A stretch of 62,506 bases of DNA, taken from positions 1 to 62,506 of the forward strand of contig NZ_JOEZ01000043.1 of the NCBI RefSeq assembly GCF_000721175.1. The letters run 5' to 3'. Below, piece by piece: positions 44,246-53,196 of the stretch. Both the position numbers and the translations under genes were made by a program. Positions within the stretch are counted from its first letter, which is position 1. Each line of letters opens with the position of its first letter. The notes below the pieces were generated by a model. That model was not told the origin of the DNA, ran no database searches, and saw nothing but the letters and a program-made list of their open reading frames with translations. Source of the stretch: Streptomyces anulatus. GTDB lineage: Bacteria > Actinomycetota > Actinomycetes > Streptomycetales > Streptomycetaceae.

Positions 44246-44761
44246 TCAAGGGGTAGGAAAAAGACGGGACATCAGCCCTTTCCCAAACGGGGAGAGTGAC
44301 CAGCGTACGTCGTCGGTTGCAGAGCCATTGCACTCCTCCTCTCGCGGCTGCACCTCAGCAGCCCGAGCGGGTGCGGTCTCCACAGAGAGAATTGCCCAGC
44401 AGCGTTTCCCGCTATCTGTTGTCTCAGCCCCCTGAAGCAGACAGAGATCCTCTATCAGCATGAGTCCCCGCCCGCACTCGTCATCGATCTGCGTCAATCT
44501 AGGCCGCGGCAGATCCCTGCTCCCGTCGAAGACCTCGACGACAGCAAGACCATGCACGAGTGCCACCTGGGCTGTCATACGCCCACAGGCATGCCGCAAA
44601 CCATTGGTAAGCAGCTCCGACGTCACCAACTCCAAGTTGAAGTACAGGTCTTCGTCCAGATGCCCCACCCACCCCCTGACCGCACTCGACACACGGCGGC
44701 GGGCACTGTGAACCCCTGCTTCGGTTGCTTCGACGGTGAAGCTGATCGAGGGGTGAGGCAT
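44246..44761 (-). CDS. RsbW-like ATP-binding regulatory protein
   Basis: 171 residues from ATG 44761. The GHKL ATPase fold of the anti-sigma/RsbW type is visible: LELVTSELLTNGLRHAC (N box, with Asn replaced as in many actinomycete members), VVEVFDGSRDLPRPR and DECGRGLMLIEDLC (G box). Streptomyces has dozens of these; partners are anti-anti-sigma proteins or sigma factors. Its position near the membrane sigma factor and a LysR regulator suggests but does not prove a link. The C-terminal 35 residues are unusual and Glu/Arg-rich. Confidence 0.8.
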   Translation of the reverse strand: MPHPSISFTVEATEAGVHSARRRVSSAVRGWVGHLDEDLYFNLELVTSELLTNGLRHACGRMTAQVALVHGLAVVEVFDGSRDLPRPRLTQIDDECGRGLMLIEDLCLLQGAETTDSGKRCWAILSVETAPARAAEVQPREEECNGSATDDVRWSLSPFGKGLMSRLFPTP

Positions 44762-45011
44762 GGTATCGCTCCTCAGTTGCGGGTCCGCTGCAAGCTCCAC
44801 GATCGCGTCAGCGGAACAACAAGCGATTTCAAGACTTGCACCACACCTCATCAAAAACAACAAATCGGTGCATACTGGAACGCGAGGTCAGCCCATAACA
44901 CCTACCAGAACGAGGCGATGGCGAGCTCAGGAGTAGTCACCGCCAAGTGGTGCCTATTCAGTATCTTCTGGCGCATAATGGCCCTCCGCTCGCCCGGAAC
45001 GAGGTTTCGCC

Positions 45012-45983
45012 ATGGATCTTGAGTTGCGCCACCTGCGGGTACTCTGCGCGCTAGCAGACTCAGGGAGCGTCGGCAAGGCAGCCACTGCTCTCGGATACAC
45101 CCAGCCAGCGATGAGTACGCAGCTGCGCCGAATCGAGGGACTGCTCGGAGAAGGAGTATTCGTTCGCAGCAATAGCGGGATCGAACTCACTCCCTTCGGC
45201 GCGCAGGTCGTGAGCCAGGCTCGGGAGGTCCTGGCACTCACAGATAACCTCACGCGCCTACGCCGTCATTCAACATCTACGGAAGCGCATCGACTGCGAC
45301 TCGGTGTTATCAACACACCAGCGGTACCCATGCTCCTGGACGCCCTCCGCGATGCCTGTCCAGACCTCGTTGTATCAATCAGCAGCGTGTACGCCACCGG
45401 AGAGCTAATCAGTCTTCTGGAATCCGGGGAACTAGATGCGGGCCTTGGGTGCGACTACCCCGGAATGCCAATCCGCCACTCTCCGAACCTAGAGCATAGG
45501 GCGATCAAAACCGTCCCAGTCTTCGTCGCCACCCATGCCAGCCACCCGCTGTCGCATCGCCTGGAGATTCCCCTGGAAGGACTTTCTGAAGACACGTGGT
45601 TCGTCTCTTCTGACGACGGAGTAGGTTGGCCTGGAGCTTTCTACGACGCTTGCCGGGCTGCAGGGTTCAAACCTGCGGTTACCCACGAGTTTCATATGCT
45701 TGATCAATTGCTGTCGATGATCTCCCGAGGACTTGGTGTGACAGCAGTTCAGCCCACTGTATGCCCAACAAGCGGGGTCTTGATCAAGCCCCTGGCAGGC
45801 GACCCGCTGTGGCAGCGGCATCTACTTCTCTGGCGTCGAGACCTGATCGAAGCTTCGGTCGTGGAAACCCTGCACCATCACGCCGTCCGTACCCACCGTC
45901 ACCTTCTCGCTCAGGCTCCACACTTTCAGAAATGGGTAGCTCGCTCGTATGCAACCCCCCGCTCCAATGACGGCCCGGGATAA
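45012..45983 (+). CDS. LysR-family transcriptional regulator
   Basis: 323 residues. N-terminal winged HTH (MDLELRHLRVLCALADSGSV, ALGYTQPAMSTQLRRIE, VFVRSNSGIELTPFG) and a complete LysR substrate-binding domain (RLRLGVINTPAVPMLLDAL to IKPLAGDP). The last 8-10 residues come from a junction with a DciA-tail repeat, so the natural C-terminus has been replaced, probably without harm. Divergent from the RsbW-like gene across about 250 bp. Target genes unknown. Confidence 0.88.
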   Translation: MDLELRHLRVLCALADSGSVGKAATALGYTQPAMSTQLRRIEGLLGEGVFVRSNSGIELTPFGAQVVSQAREVLALTDNLTRLRRHSTSTEAHRLRLGVINTPAVPMLLDALRDACPDLVVSISSVYATGELISLLESGELDAGLGCDYPGMPIRHSPNLEHRAIKTVPVFVATHASHPLSHRLEIPLEGLSEDTWFVSSDDGVGWPGAFYDACRAAGFKPAVTHEFHMLDQLLSMISRGLGVTAVQPTVCPTSGVLIKPLAGDPLWQRHLLLWRRDLIEASVVETLHHHAVRTHRHLLAQAPHFQKWVARSYATPRSNDGPG

Positions 45984-46142
45984 ATTCACCGAACTCCGCA
46001 CCCGCGCAGCCGCTCAGCAGCGAGTCCAGCCGAGCGACGTGTCCAGGCACGGGGCCCTGCAACGGCTTGCCGCCGAACGAGCTGGGCTGGCCACCATCAC
46101 CCCAGCGTCCATGCCGCACCGGCTGGACCGTACGGCGCGAGA
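45967..46142 (+). pseudogene. Third copy of the DciA C-terminal tail
   Basis: From 45967 the sequence again encodes the DciA tail (KFTELRTRAAAQQRVQPSD, ALQRLAAERAGLATITP, RLDRTA), about 33 kb from the first copy, with no DUF721 domain. It begins within the 3' end of the LysR gene, marking a recombination junction. Confidence 0.75.
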
Positions 46143-46144
46143 TG

Positions 46145-46389
46145 TCAGGGCATGTCGCCTTCCCAGCCCCATGGGCCGTCGGGGTAACTGATGGTCGGCG
46201 CGTACGAGGCGCGCCCACCCTGCCCATACGTGCTGTGCAGCGTGATCAGGTAAGCGCCGGTGGTGTCTCTTCGTCCGTCCAGCCGGTGACGTCGATCAGC
46301 TGCCCGTCCAGGGGTCCGCCGGTCAGCACCCGGTAGGTGCGGCCGGGCTGCGGTCCGGCCGCGGGAAGGTCGTGCTCGGTGCCGTACAC
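46145..46389 (-). pseudogene. Small frameshifted plasmid gene
   Basis: From GTG 46389: VYGTEHDLPAAGPQPGRTYR, VLTGGPLDGQLIDVTGWTDE, then a frame change near 46268 into TTGAYLITLHSTYGQGGRAS and SYPDGPWGWEGDMP, ending at 46145. A single-base indel explains it. No function recognised. Confidence 0.6.
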
Positions 46390-47321
46390 CCGGGCGGGGT
46401 GCCTGCGTCATGGAGCCCAGTCTGGTCCGCCACCCGTGCACCCGGCAGCGAGTTCCGGGGAAGTCGCCCCTGGCGGGGGACCAGGAGCAGCGAGGTGCCA
46501 GGCCGGCCTTTCGGTCGGGCTCGGCCTGAGCAGACCGGCCGTAGACGCGGCAGGGACTGAGGTGACCGTGTCGGTGGTCCAGGCAGTTGTCGATGCGTAC
46601 TTCCGCAGAATCGATCAGGGCGACGATTCGAGGCACGTATCCGACTTCGCGGGGGGAGCGACGCATCGACTGCTCGGGAACGACGGCGCGCCGCATCACC
46701 CGTGACGCGCCCAGCGCGGGCCGGGGGCAGACCTGTCGGTAGCGAAGCCCTCGCACGACGAGCTTGATCTTGACGTTCCGTGCTGTGACGGAGACCGCTG
46801 GCGGATCACCACGAGTAAAGTCAGCAAGATCAACCCGAAACCATGGGATCCCTGTCACGCACGGGATCCGTTCCCAGAAACCGTTCGGTGTAGTCGAGCT
46901 GGCCTTGCTGGGCGGGGTCGGCTCACTGGCGGCGGGGCGGCAGCCGGTGACGATGACGAAGATCGCGTTCGGAAGCAGTCACACCTTGCTGGATCAGGCG
47001 TTCCAGGCTCAGTGGGTGCGGTCGCCGACGTCCTTGAACGACTACGACAGCGTGCCTGCGCCGGATCCGATACCGCAGCTGCCTCATCGATGGATGCCTT
47101 ATCGGAACAGAGTTCACCCTGACGACATCGCGACTACAACCTCAGTACGGGGTGAGCCGGCGCTGAAAGGGCCGCCGTGCCTCGCGGACGGCGGCCTTTT
47201 TACGATGCGTGGACTTGCTACTTTCCGGGTTCCACCTGGAGGTGGCTGCCATGGGACGCTAGCGGGTCGGTTTGGTCCCGCTTCAGCCCTGGTGTGGGCT
47301 CAAGGCCGGTGGTCTCTCTGG
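46390..47321. other. 930-bp region of debris
   Basis: No intact gene. A plus-strand frame from 46764 is open for about 280 codons, but it lacks a ribosome site and changes character repeatedly. A terminator hairpin with a T-run at 47166 has no recognisable gene before it. Confidence 0.4.
47166..47201 (+). terminator. Rho-independent terminator without an obvious gene
   Basis: AAAGGGCCGCCGT and ACGGCGGCCTTTTT arms around a nine-base loop, with a T5 tail. It is of the type that follows tRNA or small RNA genes, but no such gene is recognisable upstream. Confidence 0.7.
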
Positions 47322-47756
47322 TCAGCAGGACACCGCGGCCGAGACGGTCGCGGTCGAGGGGGGCCAGCCCCACTGGTCGACGGAGAAGCTGCCGTTGACC
47401 GTGGAGCCGCATGGCGCGGTGGTGACAATGCTGCCGACCGAGGTCGCGCCCGCCTGTATGAGCACGGTCGGGTTGATGGGCGCTATCGGGGCACCGCCGA
47501 CGACTGTGCCGGAGACCGTGAAGCCGACCTGCTGGGGTTGCCAACCGGAGTTGGTCGTGGCCGCGACCCCATAGAAACGGACCTGGTTGCCGGTCACCTC
47601 GACACAGGCTCGGGTCAGTAAGATTCCGGGCGCACCGGGGGCGCCGCAGGTTGTGACGGCGCTTACCGGGGCGGTCGGCGCGGCGACGGCTTCTTGGCCG
47701 GTGGCCAGAGTGGCCAGGGTCGCAGCGGCGACCGCAGCAGTGGCAAGACTCTTCAT
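47322..47756 (-). CDS. Small secreted protein
   Basis: 144 residues from ATG 47756. A signal peptide (MKSLATAAVAAATLATLATG) is followed by a strand-rich mature part with four Cys (TTCGAPG, TRACVEV, TAPCGST, AAVSC) that could form two disulfides. Thr/Gly/Pro-rich, no family recognised. Extracellular. Confidence 0.65.
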   Translation of the reverse strand: MKSLATAAVAAATLATLATGQEAVAAPTAPVSAVTTCGAPGAPGILLTRACVEVTGNQVRFYGVAATTNSGWQPQQVGFTVSGTVVGGAPIAPINPTVLIQAGATSVGSIVTTAPCGSTVNGSFSVDQWGWPPSTATVSAAVSC

Positions 47757-48256
47757 GAGGTACCTCCCTCTTCCGCTGCCCTCACCAGAGAGCAATGTGA
47801 AATGTCACATGTTCGTCGGGTAGATCATGGCAGCAAACCGAGACGGGTAGCGCCTAACTCCAGGGAAACAGCATTTTTCTACTGGTTCCGACTAAAAAAT
47901 GGCTGATTCCAGTGCAAATGACCACGAGAGAAGTCGCCGCACTCACGCCGATGTCAGCGATGAAGGAGGCAGCCGCACCTGGACACGTTCCAGAGACGCG
48001 GAGATCGTCACCGCCCTCTCGCAGGAACACGCCCTGTAGCTACCGGCATCACCCCGCGGCTATACGGAAGCCCGGCCTGCGCAGCCGGGCCGCTGCGGGC
48101 AAGCTCAGGCGGCAGGTTCAGAAGGCTCCGGCTGTGGCTGGAGAGCGAGCCACAGCCGTTGCTGGCGCCGATCGCCCTGACCGAAACAGGTTCACGTTCT
48201 AACGAGCTCGTGCGTGGTAAGCGGTGAGACGTCGAGGGCTTCGGTGGGACCGGTGC
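47757..48256. other. Gap, no confident gene
   Basis: About 500 bp between the secreted-protein gene and a transposase fragment. A GC-rich hairpin lies near 48066-48091. No supportable ORF. Confidence 0.35.
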
Positions 48257-48720
48257 TCATCTCTGTCGTCGGGGTTCCAGGTCCGCGGTCTGCTGGTGGG
48301 ACAGTAGGCCGGCGACGGCCTGGACGGTGTCGCTGATGTGCTCGCGACGGCCGAGGCGGCGGGCGAGAGCTCGCCAGTTCTTCAGGTGGGCGATGCCGTG
48401 CTCGACCCGGATGCGGCGTGAGGAGTGTGCCTTGCGCTGTCGCTCGTGCATCTCCTCGTACCAGTCCGGGGCGTCCTTCTTGAACTTCCGGTGCGGTGGC
48501 GTCACCACGCGTCCGCCGGTCTGGGCGCCGAGCCCCTGGTAGCCGGCATCGGCAAGGATCTCGACGACGGGCCCGTCGGCCAGGAGCTTGACCAGCCCTA
48601 ACTGGCGGGCGTGAGTGATGTCCGCGCAGCTGCCTGGTCTGGCTGGGCTGCTGAAGATCACCCTTCCGTTCTGGTCGGTGAGGACCATGGTCTTGACGGC
48701 GTTCTGCTTGCCCGGGCCAA
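48257..48720 (-). pseudogene. Transposase C-terminal fragment (DDE superfamily)
   Basis: Starts abruptly near 48720 (...GKQNAVKTMVLTDQNGRVIF), then PGSCADITHARQLGL, VEILADAGYQGLGAQTGG and IRVEHGIAHLKNWRALARRL to a stop at 48257. This is the C-terminal two-thirds of an IS5/DDE_4-type transposase; the N-terminus is replaced by a methyltransferase fragment on the other strand. Confidence 0.8.
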
Positions 48721-48721
48721 A

Positions 48722-49216
48722 CCGGGCAGTGCGCGAGTGCGCTGGATCTGTGGTGACGCGACAGCCCTCCCGCCGCTGCGGGTCGACCTGGCAACGATGA
48801 CAGCGAATGTCGCCCAGGAGATCGTTGATCCGGACACCTGGCAGAAGACGCTCCAGGGAGCCTACGATGCGCTACGGCCGGGCGGGCACCTGGTGTTCGA
48901 GACCCGAGATCCCGCCAGACGCGCCTGGGAAGAGTGGACCCGCGAGCACTCCTACCGCGTGACACGGATCCCGGGCACCGGCACTGTGGAGAGCTGGGTC
49001 CAGCTGATCGACGTGAGCCCGCCCCTGGTGACCTTCCGCTGGACCTACGTCTTCGCCGCGGACGGACAGGTGCTCACCTCGGACTCGACACTGCGCTTCC
49101 GGGAGCGCGACGAGGTCGAGACGGATCTAGTCGCCCACGGGTACGTGGTGCACGACGTGCGCGATGCGCCTGACCGGCCAGGCAGAGAGTTCGTCTTCCT
49201 CGCACGACGCCCCTGA
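48722..49216 (+). pseudogene. Methyltransferase lacking its N-terminus
   Basis: From about 48722 the plus strand encodes the C-terminal part of a class I SAM methyltransferase: RWICGDATALPPLRVDLATM (motif II/III), a YDALRPGGHLVFETRD strand (motif V region) and a C-terminal sheet to LARRP at 49216. Motif I (SAM-binding glycines) is missing because the gene is cut at the transposase fragment. Non-functional unless fused upstream. Confidence 0.8.
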
Positions 49217-49230
49217 CCTAGTGATCCACG

Positions 49231-49283
49231 CCACTCAAACTTCGATGGCACATGCTCAAAGTTCAATGGCACAGGACAGCCGG
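49231..49283. repeat. IS-end-like relic, copy 1
   Basis: CAAACTTCGATGGCACATG and AAGTTCAATGGCACAGGACA form two internal near-repeats. A related 54-bp sequence lies at 59324-59377. Such nested repeats resemble the ends of large IS elements; no transposase is attached. Confidence 0.45.
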
Positions 49284-49397
49284 GCGGCCTTCCCGCATGT
49301 CCACCCCACACCTTCAGGATAGTTCGCACGGGTTAAAAAACAGGATAAACTTCAGGGTAAACGGTGCTAGGGTGCGGGTGCGAAAGGAGACCCACCC

Positions 49398-51509
49398 ATG
49401 GCATCCGAGCAAGAACTGTTCGCGAACATCGACGCCCTGCTGGAGGAGGAGCCGCAGCTGCCGCCCCCGGCGGAGCGTGCCCGGCTGCGTGAGGCCGCCG
49501 GTATCACCCAGGCCCGTCTCGCGACCGCGTTGAAGTCGACCGTGCAGACGGTGAAGAACTACGAGAACGGGCGCTCCGAGCCGAAGTCGCCGCGCCTGGA
49601 GGCCTACCAGCGGCTGCTGAACGGGTGGGCCGCGCGGTACCCCGCCCACGCCATCTCCACCGCTCCTACTCCGGTCGCCGCGCCGCATCCGGTGCCGGAA
49701 ACGTTCACCGGCCCTGCCACCCCAAAGGCGTCTGAACTGGAGACCGTCGCACCGGTTCAGGCCCCCGCTGCCCCGGAACGCCCCGTCACCCGTCCGGCAA
49801 CGTCGTCACGTCGCCCGGCACGCAAGCGCGTAGTTCCGAACATCGCCGCCCCGCCCTACCAGCATGGCCCGCTGGCCGTGTTGGACGGCGACGGTTCCGC
49901 GTACGGCGTCGACGGCATCGTGCTGGACTGCCCGGCGACCACAGTGGTGGAGCTGGTGGAGTGGACGCTGCGCGAGGCCGGCCTCGGTGCGCCGAAGCTG
50001 CACCGCAACGGCAAGGACTCCGACCCGCTGATCGTCCTGACCACGGCGGCCGCCGTGAAGCTCGGGCTGCCCGAGCGCCTGGAAGACCGCCGCGGGCTGC
50101 GCCTGGAGGAGAACCACCCGGTCGTCAAGCAGATCCTCAAGGCCAAGTGGCAGCTCACCCAACGCGGGTTCGGCCCCTGGGCCCGTATCTACCGCAAGGC
50201 GACCGGTGCCCAGCGCCAGTGCGTGCAGCTCGCGATCCTGCCCTGGGACGCCCTCGACACCCGCTCCTGGCCCGGCGTCGCCGACATGGACCCGGCCGCC
50301 ATCGCCCAGGTCCTCGGCCTCTACGCCCAGCGGGTCGCCACCCCGCGCGGCTCCACCGCCGTCTCCGGCCTGGAACTGATGACCGCGCTGCGCCCGCCGA
50401 CCCGCCCCGTGCGCAACGAGGAGACCGGCAACTGGGTCTCCGGCCACAACCCCGGCAGCCTCGGTACGGAGCCGATGGACCCGGCCCCGCCGGAGGGCCA
50501 GATCGAGCACCCCGCAGTCCACCGCATCGGCTGGAAGGGCGGCTTCCTCCGGGAAGAGGCGTACCAGTGGGTGCGGTCGGTGGACACCCTGTCCGATGAG
50601 GAGTGCCTGCTCCCGTACGCGGTGGGCCTCGACCTCAACACGGCGTTCCTCGCGGCCGCGGCACGGCTCACCGTCGGCCTGTCCGCCCCCGACCACTTCG
50701 TGGCCCCGAAGTTCAACCCGAAGATTCCCGGGTCCTGGCTCGTCGACCTCTCCCACGTGGAGATCGACGAGCGCCTGCCCTCCCCGTTCACACCGGACGG
50801 CGAGCGCCCGACGGGACCGGCCTGGTACCAGACGCACACCGTCGCCTACGCCCAGGAGCTCGGCTACAACGTCGAGATCCTGGAGGCGTACCTGCGCCGC
50901 GAGACCGGGGCGTACCTCGACCCGTGGCACGACCGGCTCAAGGCCGCCTACGTCGACACCCTCGCCGACATGGGCGTCACCAAGGACCTCACCGACCCGG
51001 AGTTCCTCGCGGCGATGGAGGAGCACAAGCAGGTCGACCCGGTGCTGACCGCCGTGCTCGCCGCGATCAAGGGCACCATCAAGGGCGGCATCGGGAAGCT
51101 GTTCGAGAACCCGCAGGGCAAGGGCCACAAGGACGGCGAGCCGTGGCCGGCCATGATGCGCCCGACCTGGCGCCCCGACATCCGGGCCGCCGTCATCAGC
51201 AAGGCCCGGGTCAACATGCACCGCAAGCTGGCGAACATGGCGAAGATGACCGGCATGTACCCGCTGGCCGTGCTGTCGGACTGCGTCGTCTACCCGGCCC
51301 CCAGCGACAGCCCGCTGGACTTCCTCCCCTACGCCGCGTCCGGCAAGCCGCAGCCCGGCGCTTTCCGCCTGGGCCCCACGCCGGGCCTGGCGAAGCTGGA
51401 GGGCGTCCAGGAGATGGCGTGGGCGGTCGACCTGATGGAAAAGGGCTTCAACCCGGCCCGCCACATCAAGGGTGACGGCCACGACGCCGTCCTGGACGAA
51501 GGGAAGTGA
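49398..51509 (+). CDS. tap: Telomere-associated protein Tap
   Basis: 703 residues, ATG 49398 behind AAGGAG. N-terminal XRE-type HTH (about 25-75: RLREAAGITQARLATALKST, VKNYENGRSEPK), a Pro/Ala linker, then a long globular region with the conserved segments of Streptomyces Tap (HGPLAVLDGDGSAYGVDG, KSLLRNP-like positions, YQTHTVAYAQELGYNVEILE, KARVNMHRKLANMAKMTG). Tap binds the 3' overhang palindromes of the telomere and recruits the terminal protein for end patching. Length and order (tap then tpg, overlapping GTGA) are archetypal. The telomere is about 11 kb to the right. Confidence 0.88.
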   Translation: MASEQELFANIDALLEEEPQLPPPAERARLREAAGITQARLATALKSTVQTVKNYENGRSEPKSPRLEAYQRLLNGWAARYPAHAISTAPTPVAAPHPVPETFTGPATPKASELETVAPVQAPAAPERPVTRPATSSRRPARKRVVPNIAAPPYQHGPLAVLDGDGSAYGVDGIVLDCPATTVVELVEWTLREAGLGAPKLHRNGKDSDPLIVLTTAAAVKLGLPERLEDRRGLRLEENHPVVKQILKAKWQLTQRGFGPWARIYRKATGAQRQCVQLAILPWDALDTRSWPGVADMDPAAIAQVLGLYAQRVATPRGSTAVSGLELMTALRPPTRPVRNEETGNWVSGHNPGSLGTEPMDPAPPEGQIEHPAVHRIGWKGGFLREEAYQWVRSVDTLSDEECLLPYAVGLDLNTAFLAAAARLTVGLSAPDHFVAPKFNPKIPGSWLVDLSHVEIDERLPSPFTPDGERPTGPAWYQTHTVAYAQELGYNVEILEAYLRRETGAYLDPWHDRLKAAYVDTLADMGVTKDLTDPEFLAAMEEHKQVDPVLTAVLAAIKGTIKGGIGKLFENPQGKGHKDGEPWPAMMRPTWRPDIRAAVISKARVNMHRKLANMAKMTGMYPLAVLSDCVVYPAPSDSPLDFLPYAASGKPQPGAFRLGPTPGLAKLEGVQEMAWAVDLMEKGFNPARHIKGDGHDAVLDEGK

Positions 51510-52069
51510 CCGTGGGGGAGATCGAGGACGCGATCGAGCGGGCCGACCGGGAGAGCTTCACCCGCGAACCACCGAAGACGCTCAAGGGCCAGATCAGCTA
51601 CCTGCTCAAGCAAATGGGCAGCGCCAAGGCCGTCGCCCAGGAGCTCGGGGTGACCGCCGACTCCGTCAACCGCTACCGGCGCGGGGCCCGCAAGCACGCC
51701 CGCGCCGATGTCGCCTCGAAGATCGACGACGCCGTACGACAGCGGTGGCAGCCCATGGTGCGCAAGCGCCGGCAGAAGCAGGCCGCCGCATCCGGTGGGA
51801 TCACGGTGGAGACCCGGGCCCGGTTCGGCTACACCTCGTCCGCCGGATCGACCGACGACGGCCGGTTCCGGCGACTCACCGTGAAGCTCCCCGCCGCGTA
51901 CGCGCAGCGCCTCTTCGACGCCCGCGACACGGGGGCTAGCGACCAGCAGATGCGTGAAATCATCGCCGACGGGTTCAAAGAAGTGTATTTCCAGGACGGC
52001 GGCGGTCGCGCTATGGGACTGGCGGACGTGGAAATCAACGACATTGATTACCTCGATCTGGACTACTGA
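51506..52069 (+). CDS. tpg: Telomere terminal protein Tpg
   Basis: 187 residues; GTG start overlaps the tap stop (a second GTG lies at 51512). HTH near residues 30-65 (LLKQMGSAKAVAQELGVTAD, SVNRYRRGARKH), basic central part (RQRWQPMVRKRRQKQAAA), then AYAQRLFDARDTGASDQQMR and an acidic C-terminus ending DIDYLDLDY. This matches the Streptomyces Tpg family: the protein covalently bound to 5' telomere ends through a Thr and serving as primer. It acts with Tap and DNA polymerase at the ends. Confidence 0.92.
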   Translation: MTVGEIEDAIERADRESFTREPPKTLKGQISYLLKQMGSAKAVAQELGVTADSVNRYRRGARKHARADVASKIDDAVRQRWQPMVRKRRQKQAAASGGITVETRARFGYTSSAGSTDDGRFRRLTVKLPAAYAQRLFDARDTGASDQQMREIIADGFKEVYFQDGGGRAMGLADVEINDIDYLDLDY

Positions 52070-52225
52070 ATAGGAGCGGAAAGTATGACCACGCAATTCC
52101 TGTGACTGAGCGCTCCAGTTGGCGAGTGAGCGTGATATCTGGCAGCAGAGGCAGGAATTTCCGGGCGCAGAGCGCCTCGCCGATGTCACAGTGGCATTCG
52201 AATCGGCGATCAAATGGGAGTAATC

Positions 52226-53134
52226 ATGACAGAGCGGGACGAGTGGCAGCCTTTGTCGCGTCGCAGCCACATCACGACTCGTGAACAGGCTCTGCTCGAA
52301 GGGGTACCGAATCATTTGATTCGCCCGCTGAAGACTTGGATTGTCGAGTATCTCGCCGCCCATCCGAAGCTCACGGGACGAGTCGCTCTGCAGATGCGCA
52401 TTGCTCTCGACACCCCAGATCCTGAGCAGCTTGTCGAGGCCGTTGAGGCCAGCGATCCCTCGCTGCTCCTTGATGTTGTCGACGTGGTGCTGCACCTTGA
52501 CAAGGGGCTGTGGTGGGAACTTGATGTCGTAGGCCCTGAACGAACGATGGAAGGCGGCCTGGCCGACTGGCTCCCGGAGTTCTCCTGGCCGAAGGGAAGC
52601 AAGGCAGCAGCGGTCGAAGGGCTCGACGACATGCTCATGGACGCTGGCTCGGCTTTCGAGGTCGATTGGCGTCAGCGGCGCTTGCAGCGCCGAGTCGACG
52701 CCACGGTGGCTCTCGCTGCCGAAGAGGCAATGGGCCTGGAGGCCGGAACGCATCTTCGGGCGGCGTGGGTCGCTACGTACGGGCGGCACCCGGATCCGTC
52801 GAAAGCCTACGATGAAGCGATCCGAGCCGTTGAGGCTGCAGCCATCCCGGTCGTGCTGCCGAAAGGCACGAAAGAGACCCTTGGCAAAGTCCACGGGCAC
52901 CTCAAGACTGCCAGTCACAAGTGGGAACTCGCGATCGAGGGAAGAGGTGGCGGCTCTGTTGCTCCTCTGACCGAGCTGATCGGTCTGCTCTGGACGGGGC
53001 ACGTCGCTCGACATGCTGGCGGCCCCACCTTCCGCCCGCAGCGTCAAGACGAAGCGCAGATGGCGGTCCATCTGGCTGCAACGCTGGTGCACTGGTTCAT
53101 AACCGGTGCGGTTCGGCCGCGAACGTCAGAGTGA
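52226..53134 (+). CDS. Abi-C-like hypothetical protein
   Basis: 302 residues from ATG 52226 (GGGAG upstream; an ATG at 52214 lies too close to it). Helical throughout. The last 60 residues (SVAPLTELIGLLWTGHVARH, then RQDEAQMAVHLAATLVHWFI) resemble the C-terminal region of abortive-infection/HEPN-type proteins, including an R/H-containing helix. Downstream of tap-tpg on the same strand with a 150-bp gap. Could be defence cargo; no experiment-level evidence. Confidence 0.55.
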   Translation: MTERDEWQPLSRRSHITTREQALLEGVPNHLIRPLKTWIVEYLAAHPKLTGRVALQMRIALDTPDPEQLVEAVEASDPSLLLDVVDVVLHLDKGLWWELDVVGPERTMEGGLADWLPEFSWPKGSKAAAVEGLDDMLMDAGSAFEVDWRQRRLQRRVDATVALAAEEAMGLEAGTHLRAAWVATYGRHPDPSKAYDEAIRAVEAAAIPVVLPKGTKETLGKVHGHLKTASHKWELAIEGRGGGSVAPLTELIGLLWTGHVARHAGGPTFRPQRQDEAQMAVHLAATLVHWFITGAVRPRTSE

Positions 53135-53196
53135 ACATGGAGCACCTGCCCGCCAGCACGCGGGCAGGCGGCTTTGCTCAACTCGCCAACTGAAGC

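Noticed and set aside
47166..47201. tRNA gene ahead of the terminator
   Set aside because: No cloverleaf, GTTCGA-type T-loop or CCA-like 3' end could be found upstream.
49806..51482. A 558-codon minus-strand frame opposite tap
   Set aside because: Antisense shadow of tap with low-complexity Val/Gly/His/Arg composition.
51329..53092. A 587-codon minus-strand frame across tpg and the Abi-like gene
   Set aside because: Overlaps three supported genes; no recognisable motif, start or ribosome site.
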